Shown here piece after piece: positions 12,525 to 24,200 of a DNA stretch of 64,000 nucleotides (position 1 is the first letter of the stretch; each line of letters opens with the position of its first letter). The position numbers and the translations under genes were made by a program. Where the stretch lies: positions 186,001 to 250,000 of the forward strand of contig OU015569.1 in the NCBI GenBank assembly GCA_907165135.1, in the 5' to 3' direction. The notes under the pieces were generated by a model, which worked only from the letters and a program-made list of their open reading frames with translations, did no database searches and was not told the origin of the DNA. This DNA is from Oikopleura dioica (Eukaryota > Chordata > Appendicularia > Copelata > Oikopleuridae).

Positions 12525-12766
12525 GGGTGTCAACAACGATTTTTGATCGATTTTTTCGATCTTTTTGGATCGTTGTTGACACCCTTAATTCTGGGCTCGA
12601 AAACCTGCGTAGGAAACCTGAGTCAGGATTTTTATTCAAGGTTTTACAAATCCTGACTCAGATTTTCTACACAGGTTTTCGAGCCCAGAATTAAGGGTGT
12701 CAACAACGATTTTTTGGATCGATTTTTTGAAATCGTTGTTGACACCCATAATTCTGGGCTCGAAAT
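12525..12766. repeat. Foldback flanked by two hairpins, nested
   Basis: A central CCTGAGTCAGG foldback (about 12594-12689) is flanked on both sides by hairpins of GGGTGTCAACAACGAT and ATCGTTGTTGACACCC. It lies just upstream of the first firm exon of the coiled-coil gene. Confidence 0.85.
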
Positions 12767-13146
12767 GTGACTCTGATCATGTGAATCATGTGAAGAGTCC
12801 TTAATTTCAGGAAATTAGATTCATTACGGTATTTCGGAAATATTTGCTAACTCGATCAATTGATCAAATTCGTCACTTCTCGGAAAAACGAAACGCGTTT
12901 ACGTTTTTACGCAAACTAACTCAAAACTAAAAACTCGATAATCCGAGTACTACCTTCTCGTAACCGTGTTTTCAGTGAAAACGGGCCCGGCAATTTTTGA
13001 AAAAACGAAAAACGGCAGCTTTCATCTCCCCGAGTTTTAACTAAACATGCGGCTGATGAGTTAAGGGGACCTGGATTCTTTTCTGTTGATTATTTTCGTC
13101 CCTTTTTTCGGATCTTTTTATTACAAGAATATTCTGTTCTTCCTGT

Positions 13147-13316
13147 CTAGAAAACCTGAGTCAGGCTCTAAAGAGCCAAAATTAAAAGCCGCTAGTAATT
13201 AATTATAGATTTAAGGGTGTCAACATCGATTTTATCGGATTTCATCAGGTATATTGCGGCTTCATTTTAGCTCTTTAGAACCTGACTCAGGTTTTCTACA
13301 CAGGTTCCCGAGCCGA
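13147..13316. repeat. GAGTCAGGG-family foldback
   Basis: AAAACCTGAGTCAGGCTCTA and its complement near 13277 enclose a GCCGC-rich loop into which a TTAAGGGTGTCAACATCG piece is inserted. Confidence 0.7.
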
Positions 13317-13844
13317 GCTTTCTGTCCATAATAAATTAAGGGTTTATCTATACTAATTCTGGATAATTATCTCCGTTATTCTGGATGAAAATCGAATTGC
13401 TTTGTAAAAGAGTGAATTTGGTATGAAAATTGATCTATCAAAGAGGAAGTTTATATTCACAAAAACACGGAAATGGACAGAAATGGGCCTGTTTTGTATG
13501 GGAAAATATTTGCAAAAGTTTTTTCTTACTTCCTAAAATTTATAATTATAATTATGATTATGATTGTTCTGGCTCTTAATTCTCACGTTCTGGATTTATC
13601 TTTTACGTTGAAATCCTAACTGTTTCATAATATTACCAAGTTACCTTTCGCAAGGTTTGGATTTGCTTGTTTTAGAAACAATCTTTGCTCTCTCTTTTTC
13701 TCTTTTTCAATAGAAAATAGGAGTTATGCAGAGCTGGCAAAATCTGCGCGGCCGCATTGACCCGTGATATTCATGCTCTGGTCGCTAATAATCGAAAAAC
13801 AATGTTCCAAAATCTGAATTCCTCGTTTTTTCTCAACTCTCAGC

Positions 13845-14570
13845 TTAACATAGTGACACCCTTATTTTCAAAAGAAAAATCGAGAAGCCGCTTGCTGCTT
13901 CGAGTTCACAAATAAAAGGCCGCGCTTCGCGCGGCTTCGATTTTATGAGCTCGAAGACGCAAGCGGCTTCTCGATTTTTCTTTGAAAATACGGGTGTCAC
14001 TATGTTAAGTTTCGGAGAAAAGGATGAATTAAATTCAATTTTGGAAGGCTTGTTGCAATTTCGCAGCGACGGTGCTTGACCTGGCATTTGACTTTTGCGC
14101 AAATTTTTCATAAAATTTTGCGGCACGTCGATACGCTGAGATTAGCCAGCTCCGGACGGATTAGCGTTGGGCTTAATAAGTTCAGAGACTTTAAGACTCT
14201 TGTTATGGGCTTTGCGAATTAAGTTGCTTTCTCGCATTCTCACGTTGTTTCTAAAAAAAGGGCGCAAAATTTGATTGAAATTTTCGCGAAAACCTATGTT
14301 TCAACCTGTGTTACTTCTAGAAAAGCCTGAGTCAGGATTTGGGAAAAGCTCTTTCTGACCCTGACTCAGGTTTTCCACACAGGTTGCCGAGCCTTTTCTC
14401 AACACTGAACTTGACATAGTGACATACTTATTTTCAAAAGAAAAAGTCGAGAAGCCGCTTGCGGCTTCGAGCCAAAAATCGAAGCTGCGCGCGGCTTTTA
14501 TATTTCAGAACTCGAAGCCGCAATCGGCTTCTCGATTTTTTCTTTTGAAAATAAGGGTGTCACTATGTTA
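13845..14570. repeat. Two GAAGCCGC foldbacks bracketing one GAGTCAGGG foldback
   Basis: Copies at about 13845-14008 and 14410-14570 share the ends TAACATAGTGACACCCTTA and TAAGGGTGTCACTATGTTA, with internal GAAGCCGCTTGCGGCTTC palindromes. A GAGTCAGGG element lies between them at about 14303-14394. The pair defines the full-length form of this second family. Confidence 0.85.
14198..14250 (-). CDS. Candidate upstream exon of the coiled-coil gene
   Basis: An acceptor (TTTTTTAG) is followed by an open frame reading NNVRMRESNLIRKAHNK. A GT at 14197 would join in phase to the exon at 12476. The frame otherwise stays open a little longer, to a stop near 14145, so the donor is uncertain. Base composition and charge pattern look coding; there is no homology support. 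Confidence 0.35.
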
Positions 14571-17300
14571 AGTCTAGGAGAAAAGTCTGACTAAAAATCC
14601 AATTCAAGGTCGTCTACCCCCTTAAATTCGAACGACTGGACGCGCAACATGTATATTATGAGGGCGGAAGATCGAAGCCAGGAGTGAGAAAGTTGTAACA
14701 AGCATTTTGAAGCATGTTTTACGGCTTTTTAGCAGCAACAGTAATTAGCAGCGCTTTTAGCGAGAAATATAATTTTTTAATCAAAGTTTTGGTGGTGCCC
14801 GGACGCGCAATTTACGGCTCAATCGGACCCGCGAATCAGGGCATAAACAAGAAACGAGAAGTTGAGTCAGGACTTATGAAGAGAGAAAGAGGGGTGGGGA
14901 AAAACGTGAGCAGGGTACTGTATTGTATACTGATGAAATTACAATTAGAGCACGTGAAAAAAGCGAGAAAGCGAGGTAGAAATTTCGACTTTGCAACTTT
15001 TCTGGTGCTTTTTGAGAGACCCATATTTTAGATGATTTCAAACATCGCCCAAAATAAAGATCTATCAATAAAACAAAGAACTATATCCAAGCAGACACCC
15101 TTAATCAAGGTAGAAAATCGTAATTTCACAGATTTTGATGCGTTATTCTAGTGATACCCTTATTCTAAATTGCTCGAATTATGGCTCAAAATAAGGACCA
15201 ATCATCGACGTTTTCAAAAAACGATATCTGAGGGTATACCCTTAATCCAGGAGGAAAATCGTAACAGAAAAACTAACTCTGATGCTCCGATTTTCGACCA
15301 AAATCAATTCGAGAAAGAGTGCTACTGTATGATGCTGTACGATTACGATTTAAACGAGCACAAGTGAGGGAGTCGGGCACAGTTCCTGTAGTGTAGTGGT
15401 TATCACGCTCGCTTCACACGCGAGAGGTCTCCGGTTCGAACCCGGACAGGAACATGCTTTTTGAATTTTTGACTTTTGCTCTTTGCCGAGAAGCGCCACC
15501 AAGTGTTTCGAGACATTTGATTGGCTGAGAGACAAAAGTCGATCTTCGTCGTTATGTGAGCTTGTGAAATAAGGGTACCACGTTGATAAATACAGAGTCT
15601 CTTTCAAAATCCTGTTTAACAAGGTCTACACCCTTAAATTTTCTAGTAGCTAAAAAGCTGCGGAAATTCTAAATTCTAGCGCTAGAATTAATTTGATTTT
15701 GGAGTTATTTTTTGTTGGAACGTTCGTTTTTTCGAAACTCGAAAAAGTAAGTGTAAGGTTGAGGACGAAACACTTATTCGTTATTTGACTGAGCGCTGTT
15801 CTATTGAATTTCAAGCTCTAAAAGCGTTGTTTCATCACTTCTTTCCTCCCAGTCTGGTCTCAGCAACCTGCGTGAAAAACCTGACTCAGGGTATTTGATA
15901 ATAGATTGAACTGATAATCTGTTGAAAAATGAGAAAATTTAAGGTTGTAGACCTCGTTAACCAGGATTTTAGAAAAACCTGCATTTATCAACGTGATACC
16001 CTTATTTCAAAAGCGAGATTCAAGAAAAAGCATTGAAACTTCACTTTGACCAGCTGAAATAAGGGTGGCACCGCGATAAATTCAAGAAAAAATTCAGCCA
16101 AAATCCTAGTTAACGAGGTCTACATCCTTAATATACATTTTCTCAAAAAAAACGTGAAGACAATTTTTTTAATCACTTATTTTTGATCGCTATTAGAATA
16201 AGGGTATCACGTTGCTAAATTTCGAAAAAAACATTCTGCGCGTAGAAATTAAAATTTATGACGTAAAAATCCAGAAAAAACGTGCTTGGTATTATTTTCG
16301 ATAGCAGCCAATTTTAAATTATTTCCAAAACTGAGACAATCTCTAATTCAATCGCTATTTTCAAAACATGGAAACAGAGAACGTGTAAAACGAAAACTCT
16401 CAAAAAAGAAACAGTTCTTTTTCAATTAAAAAATAAACTTCCTTTTTCCCGTTTTAAAATTGCTAATGAGCGTTTAATTTAATTCCGCCTGATTATCCTG
16501 ATCTCCCCATCTTTAATTTGACGTGCTGGCGAAAAGCCAGATTTCAAGCCTTGATTTTTTAGTTTAAAAAATATTTTCAGCAATTCAAAAGAAAAAAATG
16601 AATTAGAAAATTATTTATTTTTCCCAAAACAAAGATTTAAATAAATTAAAATTCCGCATTTTTTATTGCAAAAAAATGACTAATTACTGATTCAACTCGA
16701 CTTAGGAAAGGGATGATTAAGGGGGTCTACTCACAAAAAAAGGGTTTTCTAAAATCTTCTTAATTCGGTTTATCTACCCTCTCGCCCAGCAAAGGGCACA
16801 AATTCTAGCGCAAAGGTCATGATCGAAATAAACGGCAAGGAAAAATCACAAGGAAAAATTAAGGAGTAGACATCGTTAATCAGGATTTTCTCTCTTGGTA
16901 TTTTTCTTGCTAATTTTAAGTCGTGAAACCCTTATTTTTTCTGATTAAAATAAATGTGAGGCACTTATTTTATTCGAGAAAGAAAAAAATTATCGGGGTC
17001 TACTCCCTTTATTTAAAATTGGAGATCAGGGGACTTTTCCAGTAAATTATTAATAATTTTATTTTCTGATAAAAGTATGATTACACAAAAAATTTTAAAT
17101 ATATTCATACAGTTATTTAACAGTTTTAAAAGGTTAATTACTGTACCTAAAAGATCTGCCATGATTTAAAATTCAATTCAGCTTTCTTTTTTCTTCGAAT
17201 TCAAGTTTTCTTTTCAAATTTCTTTTCTCGTAAAAATCTTCGTTTTTTAGCTCTTTCTTCCTTTTCAGATTTCGTATTTTTCAACTTTGCTCTCTAGAAT
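14571..17300. other. Non-coding stretch with tRNA and scattered repeat ends
   Basis: Apart from the tRNA I find no supported gene. Many single copies of TGATACCCTTA and CTACCCCCTTAA, A/T-rich tracts and one half GAGTCAGGG arm near 15861 are present. A 105-codon plus frame at 14714 has no recognisable features. The stretch may be the first intron of the coiled-coil gene. Confidence 0.5.
15382..15453 (+). tRNA. tRNA-Val (anticodon CAC)
   Basis: 72-nt cloverleaf. The acceptor stem pairs GTTCCTG with CAGGAAC. The D arm contains AGTGTAGTGGTTATCAC. The anticodon stem CTCGC/GCGAG encloses loop TTCACAC with anticodon CAC. The T arm is CCGGTTCGAACCCGG. There is no intron. A and B box sequences (internal Pol III promoter) are intact. 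Confidence 0.95.
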
Positions 17301-17319
17301 TATGTTTTTTCAGCGAAGG

Positions 17320-17540
17320 ATTCCGAGTCTCTTGTGTGCTGGGGCAGCTTGCATCGATGGTACAAGCTGGTTCCTCGTGGTAGCCAATAACCGCGCGGTT
17401 CCACGCGTGGGCGGAGTACTCGCAACCTCTTTCCCTGATCAGCACTCGCGAAAAGCGCCTCGCGAGCGCCACCTGAGCGGGCAGAGCGCGCCCCTCCATC
17501 GCCACCTGCCGCCCGAGCGAGCCAGCAAAACATACGCGCA
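17320..17540. promoter_or_regulatory. CpG-rich promoter-like island
   Basis: Sharp rise in G+C and CpG against an A/T-rich background, with a CCAAT-type box (GGTTATTGGCTACC on the plus strand). Its style matches the segment just upstream of PCNA. The gelsolin gene ends on its far side, so the most likely client is the minus-strand coiled-coil gene (inference). Frames of 77-92 codons crossing it have no recognisable product. Confidence 0.45.
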
Positions 17541-17854
17541 ACTCTTCTAAAATATACACATCCTAATTATTGCCACGATTTGTTACGAGAAAATCGCGAA
17601 ATTTTTCAGTAAAAATCCGAATCAATCCGAAATTCACGCTCAAAAATTGAAAAAGGAAGTGCTTTTTGAGTTTTTGAGCTGAGCCGCGAAGATATTTTAT
17701 ATCTTTTGCGTTGTAAATAAACTCGCGAAAGGTTAAATAAACCGAAATCTCAAACGCTCCTCGAAAGTCGTTAATTCTAGCGCGGATTAGAGCAAAATTA
17801 AATTACTCTCCATTTCAAAAGAAGGTTCAAAAAGGTAGTAAAGCAATTTGAATT

Positions 17855-17917
17855 TAAGGGTGTCCCCAACGATCTAGGCCGAGCATGATTTAGCAAAATC
17901 GTTGGGGACACCCTTAA
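17855..17917. repeat. Hairpin with GGGTGTCCCCAACGAT arms
   Basis: AAGGGTGTCCCCAACGAT and ATCGTTGGGGACACCCTT form a near-perfect stem with a loop of about 27 nt, in the intergenic interval before the 3' end of gelsolin. Confidence 0.8.
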
Positions 17918-18291
17918 GGGAGTCACAAGCCTTTCTCTCCTCAAGAAAAATGGTTACAAAAGAGTTGTGCGTCGGAGAATAATTGTTTGAGCAGTTGCAA
18001 GTGCACGGACAAGGGTCGGAATTAGCCGTGGATGCGGAAGAAAAGCCGACCTGTAAACAATCACATGACTAGGAGGAATGACCCGCAAAGGAGCGAAAAA
18101 GAGTGTAAAAGAGAAAGAGTAGTTCTCTTTTCGATCAACAAGAAACAAAAATAATCTTGCTCCGAGCTTGTTACAAATTGAAGAACAAGTTTGTGGAGAT
18201 GAAGAATAGTCGAATTAGAAGTTTCAAATTTATTTTCAGTTTATACAAAAAGAAAGCAGTAGAAATGAAAATGACAGTAAAAAATGAAAAA

Positions 18292-21200
18292 TCAAAGGGC
18301 ATTTTTCATGCTTTCGAAGACAGCATTTGCGTCGTATTTGTCGTCCCAGCCCTGGAAGAAGCCTGAAAAAGAAACGATTTTAAGGGTGTCACCATCGAAA
18401 TGTGAAATTCAAACCTCTTGAGGACCTAGATAAAGGTCTGACCTTTTTATTGGTTAGAAAAATAAGGGTGTCAATGTGTTAATTTTTGGAGAAAAATCTG
18501 TTGAAAAATTGTCATTAACGAACTATACTCCCTTAACTCGGGTCATTAAAAGAGCAAATTTTCGATAGAATTTTTCTATTCTTATTAACTTAGTGATACC
18601 CTTAATTTATTAGGTAAAAGAAAAATTGAAAGCGCGACTTATCTAACTGGAATCTACGTTCGTCGATTTAAGAGCTCTACCCCTTAATTGCGCCCCAGTG
18701 CATTTCTAACCTTTGAATGCGAGCGGTTCCTTGCCATCTTCGATGATGGAAAGCTTCTTTCTTCCGGGACAGCCGGCGGCGTATCTCCTCGCGATCCTAT
18801 AATTTATCGTTACTTGTAATTCCTCTACCATTATCTTAGATTCTCCGAGAATAACTCGTTTCCGTTTCTACAAGCAAAATACCAAGCGAAACTGAAACTC
18901 ACTCTGGCCCGTCTTTTCGTTCATTCGCGTTGGCTTTTTGCCCAGCCAGACGTAGATCATCGCCCCTCCGTCCAGAATCATCACGTCTTCGGGAATCAAA
19001 TCGCCCTGCGTAAAATCCTCGCCGATTTCCTCCACCTGCATCTTTCCGCTTGCGTCGGAGCAGACGAACAGCTTCGCGTTGTCGATTGCATCTGCGTCGT
19101 CGATTTTCGCGTACTCTTTCTTTCCGCCGATTGCGTCCCTGAAAAAATGGATTAAGGAATTGGATACCGCGACTCTCATTTTAATTGAGTTGTTTTCCCT
19201 GGAATTTTCCGAATATTACTCAAATAAAATCGAGAAGCCGCTTGCGGCTTCGAGTCAAATGAGTGAAAAGCCGCGCTTTTCACAAAACAAATTGGTTCAT
19301 TGAAAAATCCGATAAGCCGCTTGCGGCTTCGAGTAAGAATATTGAAAAGCCGCGCGTAGCGCGGCTAATTTGGACTAGCTCGAAGCCGCAAGCGGCTTAT
19401 CGGATTTTTCAATGAAGAAATTTGTTTTGTGAAAAGCGCGGCTTTTCAGTCTCATTTGACTCGAAGCCGCAAGCGGCTTCTCGATTTTAATAGTAATATT
19501 CGGAAAATTCCAGGGAAAACAACTCAATCAAAATGAGAATCGCTTTTTCTATTATCAATTACCAGAACTCTTGGGGCTCTTTTTCTTCCTCAATCTGCTT
19601 GATCTTGCATCCATCAACGACCAAGTCCAAGGCTTCTTCCGCGGCGGTGAGTTCGGCCGCGTTGCTGCCCTTTCCTTTCCACATCCAGCAGTTCTTGTCC
19701 TTTTTACAGTTTTCGCGGAATTCCGCGATTTGCAAAGAATTTAGATTGTTCTTTCGAATTGAACGTTTGTATCTGAGCTTGGGGGCTGGAGAATAAATGC
19801 AGCGCAAGATGCGGATTTGCTGAATTTTTGCGAATTCTAGCGCGACTCTCGATCGAGCGAAAACCGCGCCTTGACGAGAATGAAAATGTCGTTCGAGTTG
19901 AGATTCTCGGCGGTAACGGCGACCTCCACATTTCTAAAATTTTAAAGGCGGTCAGTTCACGAATCGCGCGTGTTCGATTTCGTGTAATTATTTTAGCTAT
20001 GCAGAGTGGAACGCCGCACTCTCAGTTACAATAAGCGAATTGATCATTTTTCTTTTTTAGAAAAAAGTTTGATCTGATTCATTTCGATCACGTGGCTTGA
20101 TCGATTCGGATTCCGGAAATCCGATTAGCAGTTAGTACTGTTTAGGAGTTTTACGAATTTTGAGAGTTAACATAGTGACGCCCTTAATAAAAATAATAGC
20201 TAATTAGTAATTGCTAAGTGAGTGGTGTTCAATTTCATTTTCCGGGAAAATTACAATTTTTACTCGGATAAAATAAGGGTATCACCATATAGTACCACCA
20301 TATAATATCGTGATACCCTTATTTTATCCGAGGTAGAATTATAGTTTCAAGAATGAAATTGAACACCACTTAATTAGCTAATTGCTAATTAGCCATTTTT
20401 TTATATTAAGGGCGTCACTATGTTAATTATATTTTTGCATGAACTTTTTCTCATGTGAGTTTGTGTATTTTCTTTCCCGGCCGTCTGGAAAAAGACAGGA
20501 ATGCCGGAAGAAAAATGCGTGTACGATTCCGTTCTCACGTGTTCGTTTTGACAAGCTGGGTCAGTTTTACCTCGTGTAGCCGTGGATCGATGAGCGACAG
20601 TGGAACATGGTCGGGTTCAGCTTCGCCGTTTGGCCGCCTTTTCGCGACGTGCCGCCCCTGGAAATAATTTTTTTAATTTAAAAAAAGAAGAAAAGGGTAA
20701 AAATTCTGAGGCGGAATCTGATACCGAGCTCGAGCGTTTAAAATTCAGTAAAAGCGCTTTTAGAAAAACGCTATCGCACGAAAACGAACCTGTAGATAAT
20801 GAAGTTTTGGAATATCTTCTGGAGGTGGTGCGGCTCTTTGCCCTGTTGGACGCGCACCTGCTGCCAGCCGCCCTTTTCCTTCGCCAGGTTAACTGTGTGG
20901 TGCGCCGCAGCTAGATTTTTGGCTCCAAGACATGTTCAATTAGAAATACTGATTTATAACCAATGTATAAGCCGAGAAAAAGCTCAAAACTTCCATTATT
21001 TTGGACTTAATTAAGGGTGTCACTATGTAAAAGACAGAATTTTTTGATTGATTTGGTCGAATAAAGCTTCAAACTTCATGTTTGCACAAGAAAATAAGGG
21101 CGTCTCTATGATAAGTGAAGGAGAAAATGCTGCTCGAAAATCGCGATTACTGATGTCTACCCCCTTAATAATTAAATAAGGAAGACATTTAGAAACCCAA

Positions 21201-24200
21201 CTTCCAAGAAGCGTTTTTTCCTAAATATACAGTAAGATAGAGATACCCTTATTTTCTCCTGTGATCCTGAAGTTTAAAGCTTTATTAGACCAAATCAAAT
21301 TGAAAAATTGCCTTATTTTATTAAAAAAAATGAAGTTCAAAACGATTTAAAAATCGATAAACACAAAAATGATAGAGCCATTCCTGTATGTTCATCTATA
21401 GTGGAGTTAGCACCGAGCCAGAAGTAGACAACTTCAGTTTTTGGACGAGTCCTAAACAAAGCGCTAAAGATTTCCATTTGAAAAGGTTGAGCCGCAAAAG
21501 AACGTTGCCCGTTTTTGTTTCGCAACAAAGTCCGCCAGGCTTTGATTCAAAACACGATGCAATTAGCCAAAAACGAGCGTACTTGTGATTGCAGTAAGCG
21601 ATGATGTAGCAGTCGCCGCCGTAGAATTGTCCAAAATCGTCGCGTTCGATTTTCGCCATTTCAGAGCCACTTTTCGAGCCGGTCTCGATTCGGTAGACTT
21701 CCACTTCTCCTCGACCATCGTCTTTTTTGGATTTCAAAACTTTGACCGGTTCCGATTTTTGACCAAATTTTTGACTCAAGTTTCCGAAAAATTGGGTAAA
21801 ATCCGAGAAGCCGCTTGCGGCTTCGAGTTAAATTAAAAAGCCGCGCGTAGCGCGGCTAATTTACTGAATAAGCAAGAAGCCGCAAGCGGCTTCTCGGATT
21901 TTACCCAATTTTTCGGAAACTTGAGTCAAAAATTTGGTCAAAAATCGGAATCTCCTAGAGAGCAAATTAGTTCACAGATACAGGTGTGGTTCCTTCAACT
22001 GTTTTTATTTTTCATTTTCTTAATTCACGAAACCGAGAAAGAGAGAGGGAGGGAAACCGCTGGAGTGGCTGTCACCTGCCTGGACCGAGCTGCAGCGGGG
22101 GATAATTCTATTTTCGCCCAGTTCTATTTCACGCTGCTCCGCTCTCTCTTTTTCTTTACTTTCTATTTACTGTTTTGGGAACGCTGGGTTTTACGAATTC
22201 GCTGCTGCCGAGCACTGGAGCAGCTTCCGGCTCAGCCCGGTTTAGATTTCCCAGCAGAGCAAAGGAAGGGTCACATTTGAGGCCATAACGAGGCCCAATT
22301 ACGAGAGGCCCCCTCCAGAGTCCAGAAAACCAGTCCTTCGATTTTGGGCGCATCGCTGGTCGAAGCTCGCGAATTAGATCGCATTGCTCCGTCAATGTCG
22401 ACATGTTCGATCCCTAAATTCACCGTTTACTGATTTTACCTTCCGTAAACAAGCACGTCGCATTTGGAAAATAACATGTAACTTTTGACTCGAAAGTTAC
22501 AGTAAGAAAAAGAGCGAACAGTGCTCGGCAGAGTTGCAAATTTTGTGAGCTAGCTGAGCTGAGCTATCTGAGATAGCTGAGCTACAGCTCAGCTCAGCTC
22601 AGCTCAGCTCAGCAATTTTGAGGTGAGGGTCAGCTCAGCTCAGTTGTTTTCTATGAGGAGCCAGCTCAGCTCAGCTCAGCTCAGTTTCAACCTCAGCTCA
22701 GCTAGCTCAGCTCAGAAAAAATTTCAAAAATTTGCAACTCTGGTGCTCGGAAGCCTGTGTTAAAACCTGAGTCAGGATCTTAAATAAAAAGCCGCGTAGC
22801 GGCTTTTTAAAACCGAAGCCGCGCAGCGGCTTTTAGAGAAACGAAGCCGCAAAGCGGCTTCGCCTTTAACTATTTTATTGTATTTTCAAGTATTGGCGAA
22901 GCCGCTGCGCGGCTTTTTATTTAAGCTTTTATATGACCCTGACTCAGGTTTCGACACAGGCTGCTGAGATTCTAGTAATGGCGTGATTCATTCAAGTATT
23001 TTTGGAATGCTTTTAAAAGCGGGTGCTTAAAAACGTAGACGAGCGGTTAAGAGCTGCTGATAAATTATCAGTAGTGAGCGCGAGTGTACGTAAATTGGGG
23101 GCAGAGAGAGAGCGCGACTCTCTGAAAAGAAAAACAAACTCGAAAGAGAAGCACTTCCGACTTTAGACACGTGTAAACCGCCAGGAGCTGGACAGATTCC
23201 TGATTCGTGATTTCTGGAAAAAGGCCAGTCCGTTTACCTTTGATAGTTTTAGCGATGGAGTTTTCGACGTATGCCTTTCCAATTCCTTGCGTCTAAACGA
23301 AGCGTCAAATCGTGTTTTGGCGATCCTGGCTCACCTGGTTAGCCACCTTCCAAGAGGCGAACAACTGCTTGAAAGGAGCGGTCTCCGTGCCCTGGCTCAG
23401 GCCTTCTATTTGCGGCTGACCCTGAATGTACTTTTTTAATTCGATGTTTTGAGGTCACTCTTCTTGAAAAACGGAGTCTCACGGATTCGTGTAGTTGAGT
23501 TTATTTTTATGTACACACGAAATACATAAATACGTATGTACCTATCAACGTTTTTGCATTAGAAATTCATTTAATTTGATTAAGGGTATACACTCCGAAA
23601 GATAGATTTTTCATCAATAAAAAATGAAAAATGAGAATTGTTAGCTCGATTTTGAAAGAAAATTATTAAGGGTATCACTGCAAAAAAACATTGCCAGGGA
23701 TATCCTTAAATGTTAAGGGTATCCACTCGGAAAGACAGATTTTTCAACAATAAAAAATGAAGAATGAGAGTTGTTAGCTCAAATTTGAAATAATTTTATT
23801 AAGGGTATCACTGCAAATACAACATTGCTCTGGATATCCTTAAACGTTAAGGGTATCCACTCGGAAAAGAGAGTGACTACTGATTCCTTGACAAACTGCG
23901 GTTATTTTCGACTCAAAACGTTAAAAAATATTAAGGGTATCACTTCAAAAAAGCAAGGAAAAGTAATTCTAAAAAGATGAAAAAGGGAGTGATGACCTTA
24001 AATAACTCAAAAGCAAAGACCCTAAGTTCTCCGGAATCGAGCTAATAGGCCGCCTTTCTCGTGGGAAGAGGGCAGCTCTTGTTGCGCGCCCTGGAATCGG
24101 CGGGGCCGAGCGGTTACCTTGAATCCAATCGCCGATAAGAATTCGTCAATTCCCACAAGAATTTTCTTTCTCAGCTCTTTGGGGCACTCTTTGCCTTTCC

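Noticed and set aside
17281-17559. Frames of 77-92 codons on both strands
   Set aside because: They fall in a CpG-rich island; no domain, no splice context, better explained as promoter.
22156-22404. 82-codon minus frame over gelsolin exon 9
   Set aside because: The gelsolin frame (IEHVDIDGAMRSNSRAS) joins the flanking exons in phase; this one does not.
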